Positions 22,494 to 36,900 of a DNA stretch of 64,000 nt are shown piece by piece. This DNA is from Chamaea fasciata (lineage: Eukaryota; Chordata; Aves; Passeriformes; Sylviidae). A program made the position numbers and the translations under genes. The DNA lies in the NCBI GenBank assembly GCA_029207755.1, contig JARCOQ010000081.1:1-64000 (forward strand), given 5' to 3'. Within the stretch, counting starts at the first letter, position 1. Every line of letters starts with the position of its first letter. A model generated the notes under the pieces. That model was given only the letters and a program-made list of their open reading frames with translations. It had not been told where the DNA came from and did no database searches.

Positions 22494-22939
22494 TGAGGAC
22501 TTTGTCCCCATTTAATTTCATCTAAGAGTTGGCTCCTTTCTAACACCCCTCTCCCAGCAGCTCAGGGCTGCATTGCACAGTGCTTGCTGTGTGCCAGAGA
22601 GCTCAAAGCAGGCTGGCCTGGCGCCCCGGAATATTTCTGCAGAACACTCTGCATTTCACCCCTTTGCTCTGGCTCAGTGCACAACTCCAGCACTGCAGGC
22701 GCTTCCTCCCAGAGCCGTGTGAGGCCCCGGCTCCTGCAGATGTGACCTGACAAGCTGTCCCTGCCTGCCGCTGGCCTCGCTTCCCCCGGCAGAAGCGCCG
22801 TGCCTGAAGGAGGCTGCCCTGTGCCGGAGCCTGCGGAGCAGCCCGGCTCCCTCCCCTGTGCCCAGAGCGCTGCACACACTGCTCGCCTTGGCCAGGAGTT
22901 AGAGGGCAGCCGGCACAAGGGTGGCAATCCTCAGCCAGG
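22494..22939 (-). repeat. Right arm of the 446-bp inverted repeat
   Basis: This is the reverse complement of 19164-19609. Sequence identity ends abruptly at 22,939, where unrelated AT-rich sequence begins, whereas the left arm continues outward into GC-rich sequence related to 51.9 kb. The left arm therefore sits in the likely original context and the right arm is probably the inserted copy. Confidence 0.95.
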
Positions 22940-24435
22940 AAATATGCAAGAGTCTGGTTTAATAGGCCAGAGCATTAACTAGAAGCGTGACTTGTAAGAT
23001 TTGATCTCTTCCCCTTTCCCTCCTCCTACATTTGACAGTCTAGAACTGGGAGAGTGGCAGGGTTGCCCTCTTTAAAGTTTCACTGAAATGAAGTCTACAA
23101 AACAAGCTCCCATTTTTATGAAATCACATTTCCCCACTCCAGATAAATCCTGTTTCACCAGAAAACCTCTAGTCAGCTCCTTTTGTACATCCGTTCTATG
23201 GGATATCTGCTTTCTGGTCCAGAAGCACTCTGGACTGATGAGGTAAAACAGGTAAGAGAAGAGATCACAAAGACTTAGTAAAGGAAGACCTTGCCAACCC
23301 ATTTGAAGAGTTAGACATAACTAACAGCATCTCCCACGTGAGCATCAATTAAAAAGTGACAAAGGGACAACACCTGAAAAAAAGCCTCCAGCAGACTTTG
23401 CCTGTCAGCCCCATCAGCCTCACTAACATCATTTTCATAAGGAGGACAATTTGTGTTCAAGGTTGCTTCCTGAACTCACTTCTCCAAACTGTCTGACCTG
23501 CAAAGGTGATGGTTTTGTTGTCACTGACCGCACCAACTGTCCTGATGGATCACTAAGCTCTCCAGCAGCTTCTCAGTATGTTTTAATAGGCACAGAAATG
23601 GGAAAGCAAATAAACTACAATAAAAAATTTAAAACAAACAAACAAAAAAACCACAAACAAACCATGGAGAGTCTTTGAACTTCAAAAAAAAGAAGGCAAA
23701 TTGTTGTTAAAAAACCATAGCAAGCACCCAGGGCCAACCAAACTAATGCTTAGGAAAGCTTACAGAGTCTAAAACACAGTATTATTCTGGCTTCCTAATT
23801 GAGTGATACAGAGTCAAAGTTTCTATTTGACATATCCCACATAACTGCACTCAGTTGTAGCACTGCCATTCAACAGAAGCCAAGGATCCAGAAATGGAAA
23901 GAATTGCCCAATGTGATATATTCAAGAATCTCTCCTTAATATTGAACCAGCTCCATGGCCTATGTTCTCATCACTTATGCCATGTGTTATATAATGCACT
24001 TAGGCTTAGGAAGTATTATCAGGACAGCTCTAAAAGTAGTATTTCTGAAAAGAAAGGGAAGAAGATGAAGACAAAAAGAACGTCTCTTCCAGGTGTTCCC
24101 AAACAGGGCCCAACTCTTCCGACAGACACTTCAGTTGGCTGCCTTTACCTTGGTTTGGTTTTTAAGCAGAGATACTCATTCCAAGCTCTTCATTTCCCTC
24201 TAGCTACAAATAATTTTTTCATTAGTGAACGGGACATCATTTTTATGCAAATCAAAGGCCCAAAGGAGTTTAGTTTATCACCAATACTTCTATCTGTTCA
24301 ACAGGTATAAAGAGAGCAATACATCCACCCTAAACCTATCGTCAAGGTGTCCTGCTGTGCTGCTGATCAATGATGCTCTCTCCAGTTCTGCCTCTCAAAC
24401 AACACAGGGAAGAGTATTCCCAACCAGTTGAACTT
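22940..24435. other. No recognised gene; A-rich patch at 23.61-23.66 kb
   Basis: AT-rich sequence without a convincing exon. The run at 23,610-23,665 is rich in AAAC/AAAT units and could be the tail of an old retroposed copy, but nothing upstream is recognisable. Confidence 0.4.
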
Positions 24436-24437
24436 CT

Positions 24438-24791
24438 TCAGGAGTAAAGTTGTCCTATTCCTTCCAATAATGAACTCTGGATCCCTGATGAGTAACTCAC
24501 ATTTAACCGGCAGCATTCTGGGCTGCTCCTATTAACTGCAGCAGCCTGGACAGCTTGAACCTCAACAAAATGTGCAGTCAGCCACTGAGCTAATTTAACC
24601 TCATTAATCCTCAAACCAATAGAATAATTTGATGTCCACACAGCAGCCTGTGCACCGCCTCCAACAGAAACATGGCCCTGCAGGAAATCCACACCAACAA
24701 TGTGCTGCAGCCCTGCTGCCAGAGCTACCGGGGCTGGGAGAATCACTGCACAGTCTCCGAGCCCCCTCGCCAGCTGCACGGCATGGGTCAC
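24438..24791 (-). other. Unrecognised 117-residue ORF
   Basis: This frame is GC-richer than its surroundings and encodes an Ala/Val/Gly/Leu-rich product. No domain or splice chain was found. It may be a fragment of a mobile element or retroposed gene. A plus-strand frame (24672-24926) overlaps it, and neither is preferred. Confidence 0.25.
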
Positions 24792-24929
24792 ACACTTTGT
24801 TTGTTCCTGTTAACAGTCAAGGGCTTGTTTCCAACCTGGATGTATCCTGACATCTCCCCAGTGCTGCAGTTTTATGGAGGAGGCTCCATTTTATCTGTAA
24901 ACTGTTTACCTCCAGTTTCGACGTGAACA

Positions 24930-27900
24930 CAAAAAGCATTGCTAGGAGGGGCAAACACAGAAAACCAAGCAGCACTGGCACTTCTCAGGCAGGTACTTAG
25001 CTGAATTTAAGCTCCCTATTAATCATTAATTACAGCAGCATTTCAAAACTTTAGTTTTTGAAATAATTTCAGCACCGCTTAATCACAAAGGGTGTAAGGT
25101 CTCCCTCAATATTTATGAGCATCTACTTTCAGGGAGGCATTTTAAGGAATGTTCTTTATATATACTAATTTTTATTTAAATCACTGCTGAAAGCCAGGTG
25201 CTTCATTTTGTTCAATACAACACATTTAAAACAATAACATGAGATTTTGATAACAAAATCACCTAGCCCACAAAACACTCTTCTACGTTGACTAGGGTGG
25301 CAAAACAAGGGTAGTTTCTAAACACAGAAAAATAAATTTTAAAAAAGGATTTTTTCTAAGCATGTAAATGCAGGTCTTGGTACCACATACAAGAACTTCA
25401 CTTGCAAAGGAACTTGGTCTTGCTAGAGTTTTAAGTACGGTGGTTTTTTAGCAGACCTGGCCTCGCTCATGCTTTGTGCCACTTGTAAAATGGAACAAGG
25501 CATTTTAGGAAAGAAGTAACTCCCTTCAACTCCTAAATGCTGTGACTGAAGCCTGTTAAGTTTCAGTGGCATTTCAGATATACCAGGGCATCCTCAGCTT
25601 CACCTTGTTCACAGGACAAGGTCCAGAAACCCACTGGCAGTTAGAGGAGCCACATAATCAGTCTTCAGGATTTCTACCAACCAAATTATCCCTGGTAAAC
25701 AGATATGACCTAGCATGAGAATTCACTTTTCCTTCAGCATATTAAAAGTTATTTATTTGAAGGATAAATATATCTTTCTTTCACAACTACATTGCAACAC
25801 GGACACGAGTCCAGCAACGAAACAGCATAACAAAAATACATCCCCCTAATATAGCATAGCCACTGTTTTTTCTTCATCAGCCATACAAGATTGATGGAAA
25901 CAGGAGAGATTTCTCTTTCCTTCTAACACAGCAGGTTAAGTGTCTTGAGAGAAGTCAGATGTCACTATTATCTGCAAGCACACAAGAAAACAAACTCATG
26001 CCAAAAAAGGGATAATACAATTGAAGTCTAAATGGAAGTTGAGAGAAAAAAAAGTCCTGCTCCAACAGGTTAATCTCTAGCTAGTTCCTCTTGTGACAAG
26101 TAGCTTTAAATAGTCATTTCACTCAAATTCTCCTACAACAAGTTTTCCTTGGAAATGCAACAATTTCTAGAACAAGCATAACTATCTTGGACCACAAAAA
26201 ACAGCATCACATTTTGAACTACTCTAGCAAAAAGTCAACTTTTTAAAAAAGATTTACTAAGAAGACAATTGGAAAAGTAACTTTAGTCAGAAGTGATAGA
26301 ATCAGCTGTAAATACTGGATGGGAAATTCCTGAAGAGACAAGTTTTCCCTTGGAGAGAAATGAAATAATACAGCAATTTACATGTCCCAACAACAATACT
26401 GCCTTTCTTTCCAGTTCATCCAGAAAACTCGGAGTATAAACCAATGGCACAGATTTGGCTCTTACACACACCCAACTCCCAGGACATTTTGTCACGCTCA
26501 TCGTGCTGCATTCACTGGCTCTCACAAATATTAATTGCCTTCTATCTTCGATATCTACTCGTGACTTGGGCGATTTTGCTTCAGGTTTTAATGCTTGGGA
26601 TTTTTTTACACAGGACTATACACCTCAATAATTGTATCCAGGAAAGACTGGGTTTGATGCCATTTTTACAGTAGAACCCAAATTTTCAGTACTTTCTACC
26701 TACTTGTCCATTAACTGTTCATAAAACAGAAGGACAATAAAAGCCATAAACCTCTTACTTTAGTAGCCTTCTGGAGGAGTAATTCAATAACTTCTTGCAA
26801 AATAAAACAGCAGCTTATAAAAATTTAAAAAAAAATGTCTTCACCACAGTAATCATTACAGCAGGGCAGATGCAACAACTATGCATTTGTTTAGTCCATC
26901 TAGACGTGGCAAAGGATTAAAACATGTAGACAGTAGCACAAGTCACCAGCACTTATTATCTAAGCCATAAACCTAAGCATACTTCTGTGGGAAAATTAAT
27001 TACAGACATGGGGGAAATCAGATCAGTCACTATCAGGCAAAGTGAGCAGAAAATACAGCTATGTTGTCCACTCCTGATTGAGTCGCAGGATCAAACAGCA
27101 CCAAGTGCAAGTGAACTGAGGGGGAATTATTATTATGCCTTTTCATCACTGGAATCATGCTGCCCCAGACAACCCCGACTCCTGTGTCTGGGCTAATTAC
27201 AGCCTGTTAAACATCACAAGGAGACTGCAGCACAGCAACACCTCAGAGGGGGGAGAAAGACAGTTTAAGGAGGGAACAAGCCAATGAGAAAATCCTGTCC
27301 TACAGCTGAAGGAGAAGGAAACAGCCAAGCTAACAGGACACCTGCAGAACAAACAAGGGTCCACACCAGGCTGTGTGCACACACCCGCATGCACAGCCAC
27401 ACCAGCACTGCCTACTGGAAACACCTTCCCCTGTGACAAAATATCAATGCCAAAGGTCAAAGGCTTTGAGAAAAAAAATATAAATTCAGTGATAAGGCAG
27501 CTTTTCTAAATCCATTTCTCAAATACTTGTTATTTCAAGCCTAAAGTTACAAGTGGAGCGATAATACAGCAGACTCGGAGATGTAGATTTATGCAATTTG
27601 CAGTTACTTACGAAAAGGGCTTATCTATACCTGTGTGTTTTTACCAAACCCAAGAACTGCGGGTGTCATTAAGCTACACTAAAAACTACTCCCCCTTCAG
27701 TGAAATCACAGCCATGTCCTACAACTCATGCAGTCTGTTCTACCTCTAGATCCACTAAGGATCGATTTCCAAATTGTGTCACAACTTCAGGGTGGCACAG
27801 CATCCAAGTAATACCAATAAATAACTAACAAAAGCTCTTTCTTTGAAGATGAGACACTAATTTACCAGCACATAATTGTAACTCAGCTGTTTCATACTCC

Positions 27901-30900
27901 AGCTGAAACACTCCTGGTTTGGTGTTGGTAGAAGATGTTCACTGCACATGAAGCTTTACGCATCACATTGAACTAATTTAACTGTAGGTGAGCAATTCTC
28001 TCAAGTTCCTGACTGAACTTCCCTATTAATCAGTTATTTGTCCTTAAAAAATATACACCTGAATTTTACTCTCCCTCCCAACTCCCATCAAGAGGAGTGG
28101 ACTAAAACTGGTTATAAAATGTCAGTAAGTGTGCCAACCAGCAAGTATCCGAGTGGCTTAATCATTAAAGCTGCCGATCATTTCCACTAACCACGTGGAT
28201 GCTTTCAAATGTCTCAGTCCCAACCAGAAACTGTAAGATTTTTACAGACCATAGGAAAGCAAGATGGAAAATTACCTGCTGTACACTATGTTTGTGCACG
28301 TGAACATGGATGACATGGGGCATAACAACGGCAATTCTGTACTTGGATGTCCTTTCTGCTTGTTCAGTGTACTCTATACAGCTGCCTTACAAACATGTCA
28401 ATGTAGGGTAGCAGTTAGGTTTAAAATCAGTTGCAACATGGCTTAAGGAACGAGTTATTTTTGTAATCCAAACTCACTGGGATCCACGTTTGTAAGAATT
28501 TCACAGAAAACCAGACAAGTGTATCTGCATATCAGCAGCTCCACAGCACAAACTGTGAGGAACAAAGGGCAGTGGCTTCTCAGGGACCCTTCCCATGAGG
28601 CAGCTGATGCACAGGAGCTGCTCTGTGTAGAGTGTGATAATTTACCCAGCCAGTGTTTAAAACGCCCATATTACCTGATATCTGCAGCCATTTTAAGAAG
28701 GGGAAGGACCGGGAGCAAAGTCCCTCATGGATTCCATGCAGAATTGCAAATTCCTCTGTTTGGGTGCAGAAAACTGTCTTTCCTAAGGTGACTAACTTAA
28801 ATTTTTCCATATTTAATTTCACTGTTCCTCCTACATCCAGTATACTGTCAGAACGAGAGAAAACTGCATTCCACCCTAAGTGCAATTGCTACATTAGACA
28901 ATTCTTTCAAATGCTGGTTTTGTTGAGCATCCTAGTAATTGTCCTATCTCAAAGACCGGCTTAATCCTTTCTGAAAACAGCTTCTCCTTTATGCTTTTAG
29001 AATTACTAAATTTTTTAAGTAATTAACATTTTCCCTCTGACTAGTTCTGTTGGCGGACATCAGCAATTTGAGGCTGTCCCCACAATTCACTTGCTTTGTT
29101 CTCTGCATTATCCGAGACTGATGTTTAGGTTTAGTTTGCAGGAGGTTTAAATCCATCACTCACCACGAAACCCAAATCAGTGATTTCAATAATGCCTGAA
29201 ACACCAAGGAATTTGGGAAAGGACAGGAAGGCACTCCCACACTTTAAGGGATCGGAGAGAAAGCTTTAAGCAGTTTCTCAAGCGTTCCCCCCTTTCTGAC
29301 CACTGACCTTTGGTCTTGCTTGCTCTATGCTGGGTATTTCTCCTGGGCATTTCTGTAGGAATGGGCACTGCTGCAGTGAGAATAAATGCACAGTTGAGTG
29401 TCATTGATTCACTGATTTGTAAACATCTAAAGCAGGTATTGATCCACTGTCTGACTGGGAAAAACAGCCTGTGGATCAGAAATAGCAATTAATTACCAAG
29501 ACTTTTTTTTGCTGAATTGTGCATACAAAAAAAACCCTGAAAGATTCGATTATATTCATTTTACTGTAAGCCTTTCAAAGATGAACGAAAAGCCTCTTGG
29601 TCCATTTGAAAACACACGGATAACTGTGCTTTCTTTTAGAGTATCACAAATTTACAAAAGTTGCCAGAGGAAGTAAGAAAACAGTAACAAAACCCACCAC
29701 AGATAAAACTTCACAAATCTCAATTCCAAGACACTGACAGAAATGGTTTACATCTAGCTCTGCTACTGAAGGCTCATTTGCAAAAATTGTGACCACAAAA
29801 TGCATCACAAATTGGTTTTCTACCTCATGACTGCTGATTACTAGGTAATAGAATATTAATGGTGCTTCTTCAACATCTACTTTTTCTCAAGGTGCATAAA
29901 TCTCTGTAAAATTGCTTTATCTTACTTTCCAAACATTTGAAAGGCTGCTCTTCAGATGTTTGAACAGCAATCTTTCCATTACAGGGCAGCACACTTCCTT
30001 TTCATACAAGTAACACACTCATCAGATTATTTCCACCTCCTGATACAAAATCAGATGCACTCTCCAAAGAGGGAAGTGATTCTCCAGCTTCTACGCCTGA
30101 AGTATATTTACAAATTATTTATGAGCGTGACCAGATTGTACCATGTCCCTTCCTAAGAGCTTCTAAAACACACGGTGAATCCAAAGGAAGCAAAACAAGA
30201 TTTCTAAAGTAGCTGAGTCAACTTTCATAGAAGCTCTTTCTTTATGCAGAAATACAAATGCTTTTTAGAAACCAGCAAGGGTATTGATGTTACCAACACA
30301 GAGCACATGGTTTGGTGTGACTTTTATCAATTTACAGCCTAAACTACTACTACCACTTGGGCATCTGGCTGAAATACTTCTCTCCACTAAACATTACTGT
30401 CTGCAAAGAGATAAAAGTTAAACAGACTGTTTCCTTGAGGTTCTCAAGAAACCTTACTTCAAAAGGATAAGCAACTGAAGTTATTTTGTCAGCAGCAGCT
30501 CCCTCAGAAGTACCCATTTTCCTGAGCAGGGGATATTTGTCAAGAAAGCAAACTGCACAGCCAGAGCAGGGAGCAGTTCAGTCACACCATCAATAGCGTA
30601 AGGATGAGAGACCCAGTGCTTTGGTACCAAAGCCCATCAGCCCAGTGAGAATCTGCATGAAGCACAACTGTCAGTGCTGACCGGGACATGAACTGAACAG
30701 GGCTGCCTTTCACTGCTCTTTCCTTACCATAGTTATTATACCCGCAAGTGAAAGGTTTTACACGTTGTACAACCTACCCAAAAGAGGATCTCCTTGCAAT
30801 GACGCCAAACATGAAAGACTGTTCTCACTACAGTACTACAAGGGAGGAGAAACACATCCCTAAAAGTTCTCCCCGACCTCCTAAGAGGTGATGTGGCAGA

Positions 30901-33900
30901 CAGGTTTTTGCACCGTTATATTGGGATGGGGCAGAGACAAGAGCTAACCGAATGCCATGAAGGATCTTTTCAGACAAAAAGGCAAACTTTGTCAATACCA
31001 GATAGAGAAGTTCAGACAGACCTTTTGAGCAAGAAGTAGGAATTTAACGCTAAATACCACCACTACATCTACTTTCAGATGAGGGTATTCATTGAGAATT
31101 TAACAGAAAAATAGATTTCAAAGACAATAAACCATAATCCTTAGCTCTAGACAAACTCCCCACAGTACCAAGACATGGCTCAATTCAAGTGACTTTGAGC
31201 GAAAAGCTCCTTTGAATGAGGCGCATGAAAGGCTTGACCTCAATTTTCCATTTCACAAGGCAGGTTATTTTTCAGAACAGCAAATAACCAACCAAAATAC
31301 GGGTCAGTTGTTTGACCAGACTATGTTTCATGAATGAAATTCAACAGCTCAATTACAACTTAGCAAACTCAAGCCATTTAATTCCAAAATCCTAAATCAT
31401 GCTGGACATCTATGAATTGCAAAACTGCACAAGGTCAGGACCTCTCTTCTGATCCTTGGCCACTCAGAAGAAGGGAATTCCCGAGAACACCTACTGAACA
31501 GTACAAAATTGGAGCACTGTTTTCTTTTGCAAGCATACCACTCTCTCTCTTGTCTCACTGATGGCAACGAGCTTATTTCAATCAACATGTTTTCTGAAAC
31601 ACTTAAAAGATGAAGAAAAAAACTTATTGCTCCTGCTCTGAAGATACTATCATTCATTACTGCCACAAGACAGCCTGAACTCCAATACAGTCATTAACAA
31701 AGTGGCCAACTTGCACGGAGAGTCAATTTTCCAAGAGTGGAAGGACTGAAACCAGAGAAATGACTTGAAGTGCTGCCTAATCTGCCCCTAGAGCTAGAGA
31801 AAAGCAGACAGTATTTGAGCCTGAATGCTCTCACTGTGTCATTCGTGGCTTCAGGCAGTCCACACAAAGTTGAGATTTGAATTTGGGAGTCAGCAAACAG
31901 GATTCAAGGCTTTGTAGCTACAGGTGGTCTCAGAGCTCTGAGATTTGACTTTCTCTAAAAGATATTCAAGAACTAAAAAGACGCAACAAAACTCAACTTA
32001 CGACAACTTTCAAGGTTTTCCTTTACCCTACATTTGCCTGGTCATTAAACCTGTAAGAGGATTTAAATTTATTTCCGCTCTCTTAGAACTATAAATGCTT
32101 ACACCAGCCAGGTTATTGTCCAATCCCTGTTCATAGCATTCTGAATGATAGTGATGACTTTCTTTTTACATTTATTATAATACTTCAATGGACAGAAGTA
32201 GTGGTGATGCATAATTTTGGCTTTGTTAATTCAGCCGAGAGTGTCTTATTAATTTCATTAAAATTCTACTACAAAAGCTCTAAGCTTTTGACGTATTGGC
32301 AATGCAGAAATATCACCTTTTATTCATTTAATTGTGTAACCACCTCAACCCAAAAGTATCTTTACCCACAATCTGCTTGGTCATTCCATCACAACTATTA
32401 AGGACAATGGAGCAACCTGTTCCCATAAAGCACAAAGATTAACAAATGTTCGGTTGGGGTTTTTTTTTGGCCCGACACACAAAAAAAGTGCACATTTTCA
32501 ACACATCTTTTGGGCAGAATGTGGTTGGTCATGGAGAATAACAGGAGGCCTATCCCTGATCAAATATGATAGCAAGAATTGTATTCAGACTAAAAACATT
32601 ATTCTGCCATTGGAAAGAGGATTATTGGAAACAATACTGAGAGTCACTGCAATGAAAGACAAACAGGGATTGAAGGGAAAAAGTGTAGGTTACCATAACT
32701 GAGCAACTCTTCCTCATCACTAGTTTTTACGTTGAGTTGCTTATTTTACAGCACAAATACTAATAAACAAACTTAAAAATATCCTAACTTGATGACTGAT
32801 ACGTAACGGTGATTCCATAATCCATTCAGCCAAGATTTCAAAGATGGAAAAATAGTACGTAACTGTCAAGTGGAACAACCTTTTAACAGAACTGACAGGA
32901 GCTACTTTGCCCTCCTATCTTGTATCATTTCAAAGTAAGAGAAACCAGAAAAAGCAATAAGAAGAGCAAAACACAAGTTGTCAGAGTAGCTGCCCATCAA
33001 ATTCGAATCAATTGAGTGATTATAAATTATGAAACAATAGGTCTGTAATTGCTCATAGGGGTCTTTTGCTCTTGACTGTGGCTCAATCAAGATCAGCCAA
33101 ACACTTACTAATGCTCTGCTTCTTCAGCTCTAACTCTGCAACCACCTGTGCTCATTTATCCTTAAACCAGATACACTGCCAAAGAAAAGTCTGACTGATC
33201 ACAAGTTTAAGTCATTAGTACCAGCTGTATAAATAGCTTGTGTATATGCTTGTAATGATCAGAAGAAAATATCGCTCAGCTTCAAAGATATAGCACACAA
33301 TGATCTGCATTTCTGGATTCTGTCTACAAACAAATTATTTGTTTGGTGCTCTAAGCAATTAGTTCTTGTTCCTGGAAATGCTATTTCACATGGGGGAATT
33401 CTTCATCCTAATATTTTCACCCCTTTGATGGGAGGCTTCTATTTATAGGTTTTTGGGGTTTTTTTTGTAAACGTACATGGAGTTTGCTTGTTTGGATAGG
33501 TTTTGTTATCTTTGTGTACTTAAGAGCAATTTTAAAACATTCCCATCCAAAGAAGTGTCATACAACAAAATAGGATTTGAAAGGTTACAAGATCCTCTGT
33601 TCTGACTATTACTTTCTGAAACTATTCCAGCAGTGCTTTCACTGGAATATTTCCTTAGTACTGATAGTGTTCTTGTGGCTATTGAAACAAAGCACCCAGG
33701 ATACAATGCCTTCCCATCATTCATGATGTTCAGTCATGCTCTAAACATTCCTGCCCATTCACAAGGCTCTCACGAGCCACAGGGACATTTCCCACTGCTC
33801 CTTACTTACCCCTGATGCCTTCATGTCTTCTAAACGCTCCCAACATTTAATGCTTTTTACAGCACTTCTGTCAACATCCAAGTTCCATATTTGTATTTAA

Positions 33901-36900
33901 AGTCATTTTCACCTTCCTTAATATGGAGTTTTCCAACTGACACGTCTGTAAGTGTGCACTCTCCTGTTTAACTACTGGTCACCACAAATACTTAAAGGAA
34001 TTCAGGCACGCTTTCTTCAGCAATCCCTTGAAAAGAAGAAACCTGGATTATCAGTCACAGGCTACAAAATGGCACTGATGATCTGGCTCAGCACTGTGCC
34101 CTGAAGGCTGTTGCAGGCAGAGTAGTTCAGCAGCAAGATCATCGCCCCTTTCTACATTAGCTGGAAATATTTCTTTAGCTCAACAGGGAGACAAGCTACA
34201 CCAAAAATCCACACCTTATTGCCGATTTTCATTGTTTGTCTAACGGTTCTTTTGGTGGCTCTTCCCCAGCATAACACCTAAATTCCACAAACACGGAAAT
34301 TCTATTTCAAACTGCACCCACTTCTCCTCATACCACATTGCTCCATATTCAGTAAAGCAAATGAAGTTCTGATGTATTTGAAACAAGACCACTGCCTGCA
34401 GGAGCTGTACTAGGGTACTACTGGTGCCTAAGAGAATCCAAAACTCCCTCAGAATAATGTCACTGCCCAAAAATACCTGGATTCCACTCAAATCTTCCCT
34501 AACACGTTACCAAGCCCTACAAGATCAGATGCTACTTAGATGTGAACGTTCCAGGGTGTTGCTCATTGCTCAAATTGTGACTGAACTTCAATCACAATTG
34601 AATCGGGGTGTTTTCAAGCCTCAATTTCCTCACTCGTATTTCCATAGAGAAACTTCATTTCTTCTGGAATCTACTACATTTTTTCCAAAGGCAGATAGAA
34701 TACTGGTTCCAACCAACTTGGAGCTGCAGTAAAGAAAAACACTGGAAATACTTTAAGCAACTGCAGATGGCCTTCAGGACTTGTGGACAAATACTCCTGG
34801 ATCATTCAAGGAAGTACATTAATTCAAGACCTCTGGAAAAAGGTACCAGTTAAAATGTCTGCCATCTCTCCTTGCAGTCACCAGGTGTATGTTTGGTGGC
34901 TGCGTGCTTGACTTCAGCACAAGGAAGAGTTGGCATTTTTAATTTACAAGCTGCAGGTAAACTTTGAAGATGTTACTGGCTGTTGGCAATATTGGCTGTT
35001 CAATTTGCTCTCTTCATACCTGCTTCTTTCTTCTCCACCTTGCCCCACACAGGGGAAAAAAACCAAAAAAAACCTACCGGGGTGCTCTTCAGAGAGGAGA
35101 GACTAAATCACAAACACTTCAGGGCAGGAAGCTTCAACAGCTGAAGCTCTTATTTGCAAGTTCTGTAAATGCCATTTCATACAACTCGATATATTCGCCA
35201 CCCCACCTTTTCCACAGGCAAACACTGCATCCATCCCTCCACCCCTGAAGCCCACCAGGGGCACTCTGGTATCTCTGCCACCATCTTGAGGAGACACAGA
35301 CTCTGAAACATTATTTTTAAGGAAACTGACAATTATACACACAGCATACGCTGTTTGCCTCTGCAAGTCACAGCCAACATTTCTATTCTTTCCTCCAACA
35401 ATAAATTTAAAGTGTGTACTACATTTATATAAGAAGAATATATAACCCAAGAGCGCCGGCTGCAGCCCCACAAAGCCACCAAAAGTTTATTTGGTCTTGC
35501 AAAAGAAGGCAAGCACCTTTCAGAGGCATCACCATTTCCTTCTCTCCTGGATACAGAGCCCTTCAGGCAGATTTGGCACACACGCTTGCAGTAAGAGGAC
35601 AAGATGGAGCAATTCTGTCAGTGCAGCAGATTAAAAAACCTGCCACCAAGAGGCTTTATTCCAAAGGCAATTCTCCTCTGATTCACAAAAGGTCTGCCTA
35701 CCATACAGCCAAGCAGAGGCTCCCAGATGGTGCTGGCAAAGCAATCTCCACTTTCTCCCAACAGCACAGCAGCATGTTGATGCCTAGTAAAAAATATTTC
35801 CCGCCCTGATCCCTTTGCTGTCAGTTCTGTAACATGCACTGCCCTGATTAAATAAATAAAAGCCTATCAACCACCAGCAGTTTCAAGACTTACATGAAGC
35901 CCTCCTACTCTTAGGGGAAAAACCCCATGAAGTCAGCATTTAAAACCAAGACAAAGTGCTTGGAATTATATCTCTTTCTTAATGACAGTCCCACTATTCC
36001 CTAAAGTTTGGGGAAGTTCTTTAAAGCAGCAACATTTTTGGCCAAGTGATCAATAGCTTGCTCCAGTAGGAGACAGGACTAACACTGGACAGGTACCTCT
36101 AAAGTCACCAGAAACCAGCAGATTGCAGTTGGCTTCTCTCACAGACACACCTCTAAGCGATCTTGGCTCCCAATTCCAGCCTCCTCCACCCTGGCATCCA
36201 CACATGAACAAATGGACTAAGCAGCATTGCTCAAATCCTGCTGCACTTGCTTAACCTCCATAAGATTTCCCAAGAGAACTTTACTTTTGTCACTTCTGCT
36301 CTCCTTCAATCCTGCAGCTCTTCTGCAAGTTTCTGCTCAAGACTTAGCATAGACTACTCAAGAAATCAGAACACAGGAACTCAGAAATATTTCAACAATT
36401 AAGCTTTCTTCTGGAGTAGAACCAACCATATAAATCATACAATTAGAATATTTCCCTGATTTTTATTTTAAACTTTAAAAAATATCCACACTAATAAAAG
36501 GACTTTAATACACTGATAAAGTATTCACCAGGTCAATGAATAAAAAGGTTGAAGTTTCTCTCAAAGGAAAAAAAAAAAAAAAACAAAACAAACCAACCAA
36601 ACAAGTCTAGGTGGGAGATAACAGGCACAGCACCCTGTGTCACATTTTCTGTCTTGAAGAAAAAATAATGGGGAGGTTTGGACAAGTATTTATCAGAACA
36701 AAGCCTACAGTGGTCCCTGAGGGTAAAGTCAAATTTTTTCAATGCCAGCTAGTCAGTAACTCATTGTGACTGTTAAAAAACTGAACTCAAGGACACTGGC
36801 AAAAGCAAGATTGGAGAACTGTAGATATACTATCAAATTTCTACCATGTGAAACCTATTTTGATGGCCACAACAAGCAAGACACATTCCCTCATGAACAC

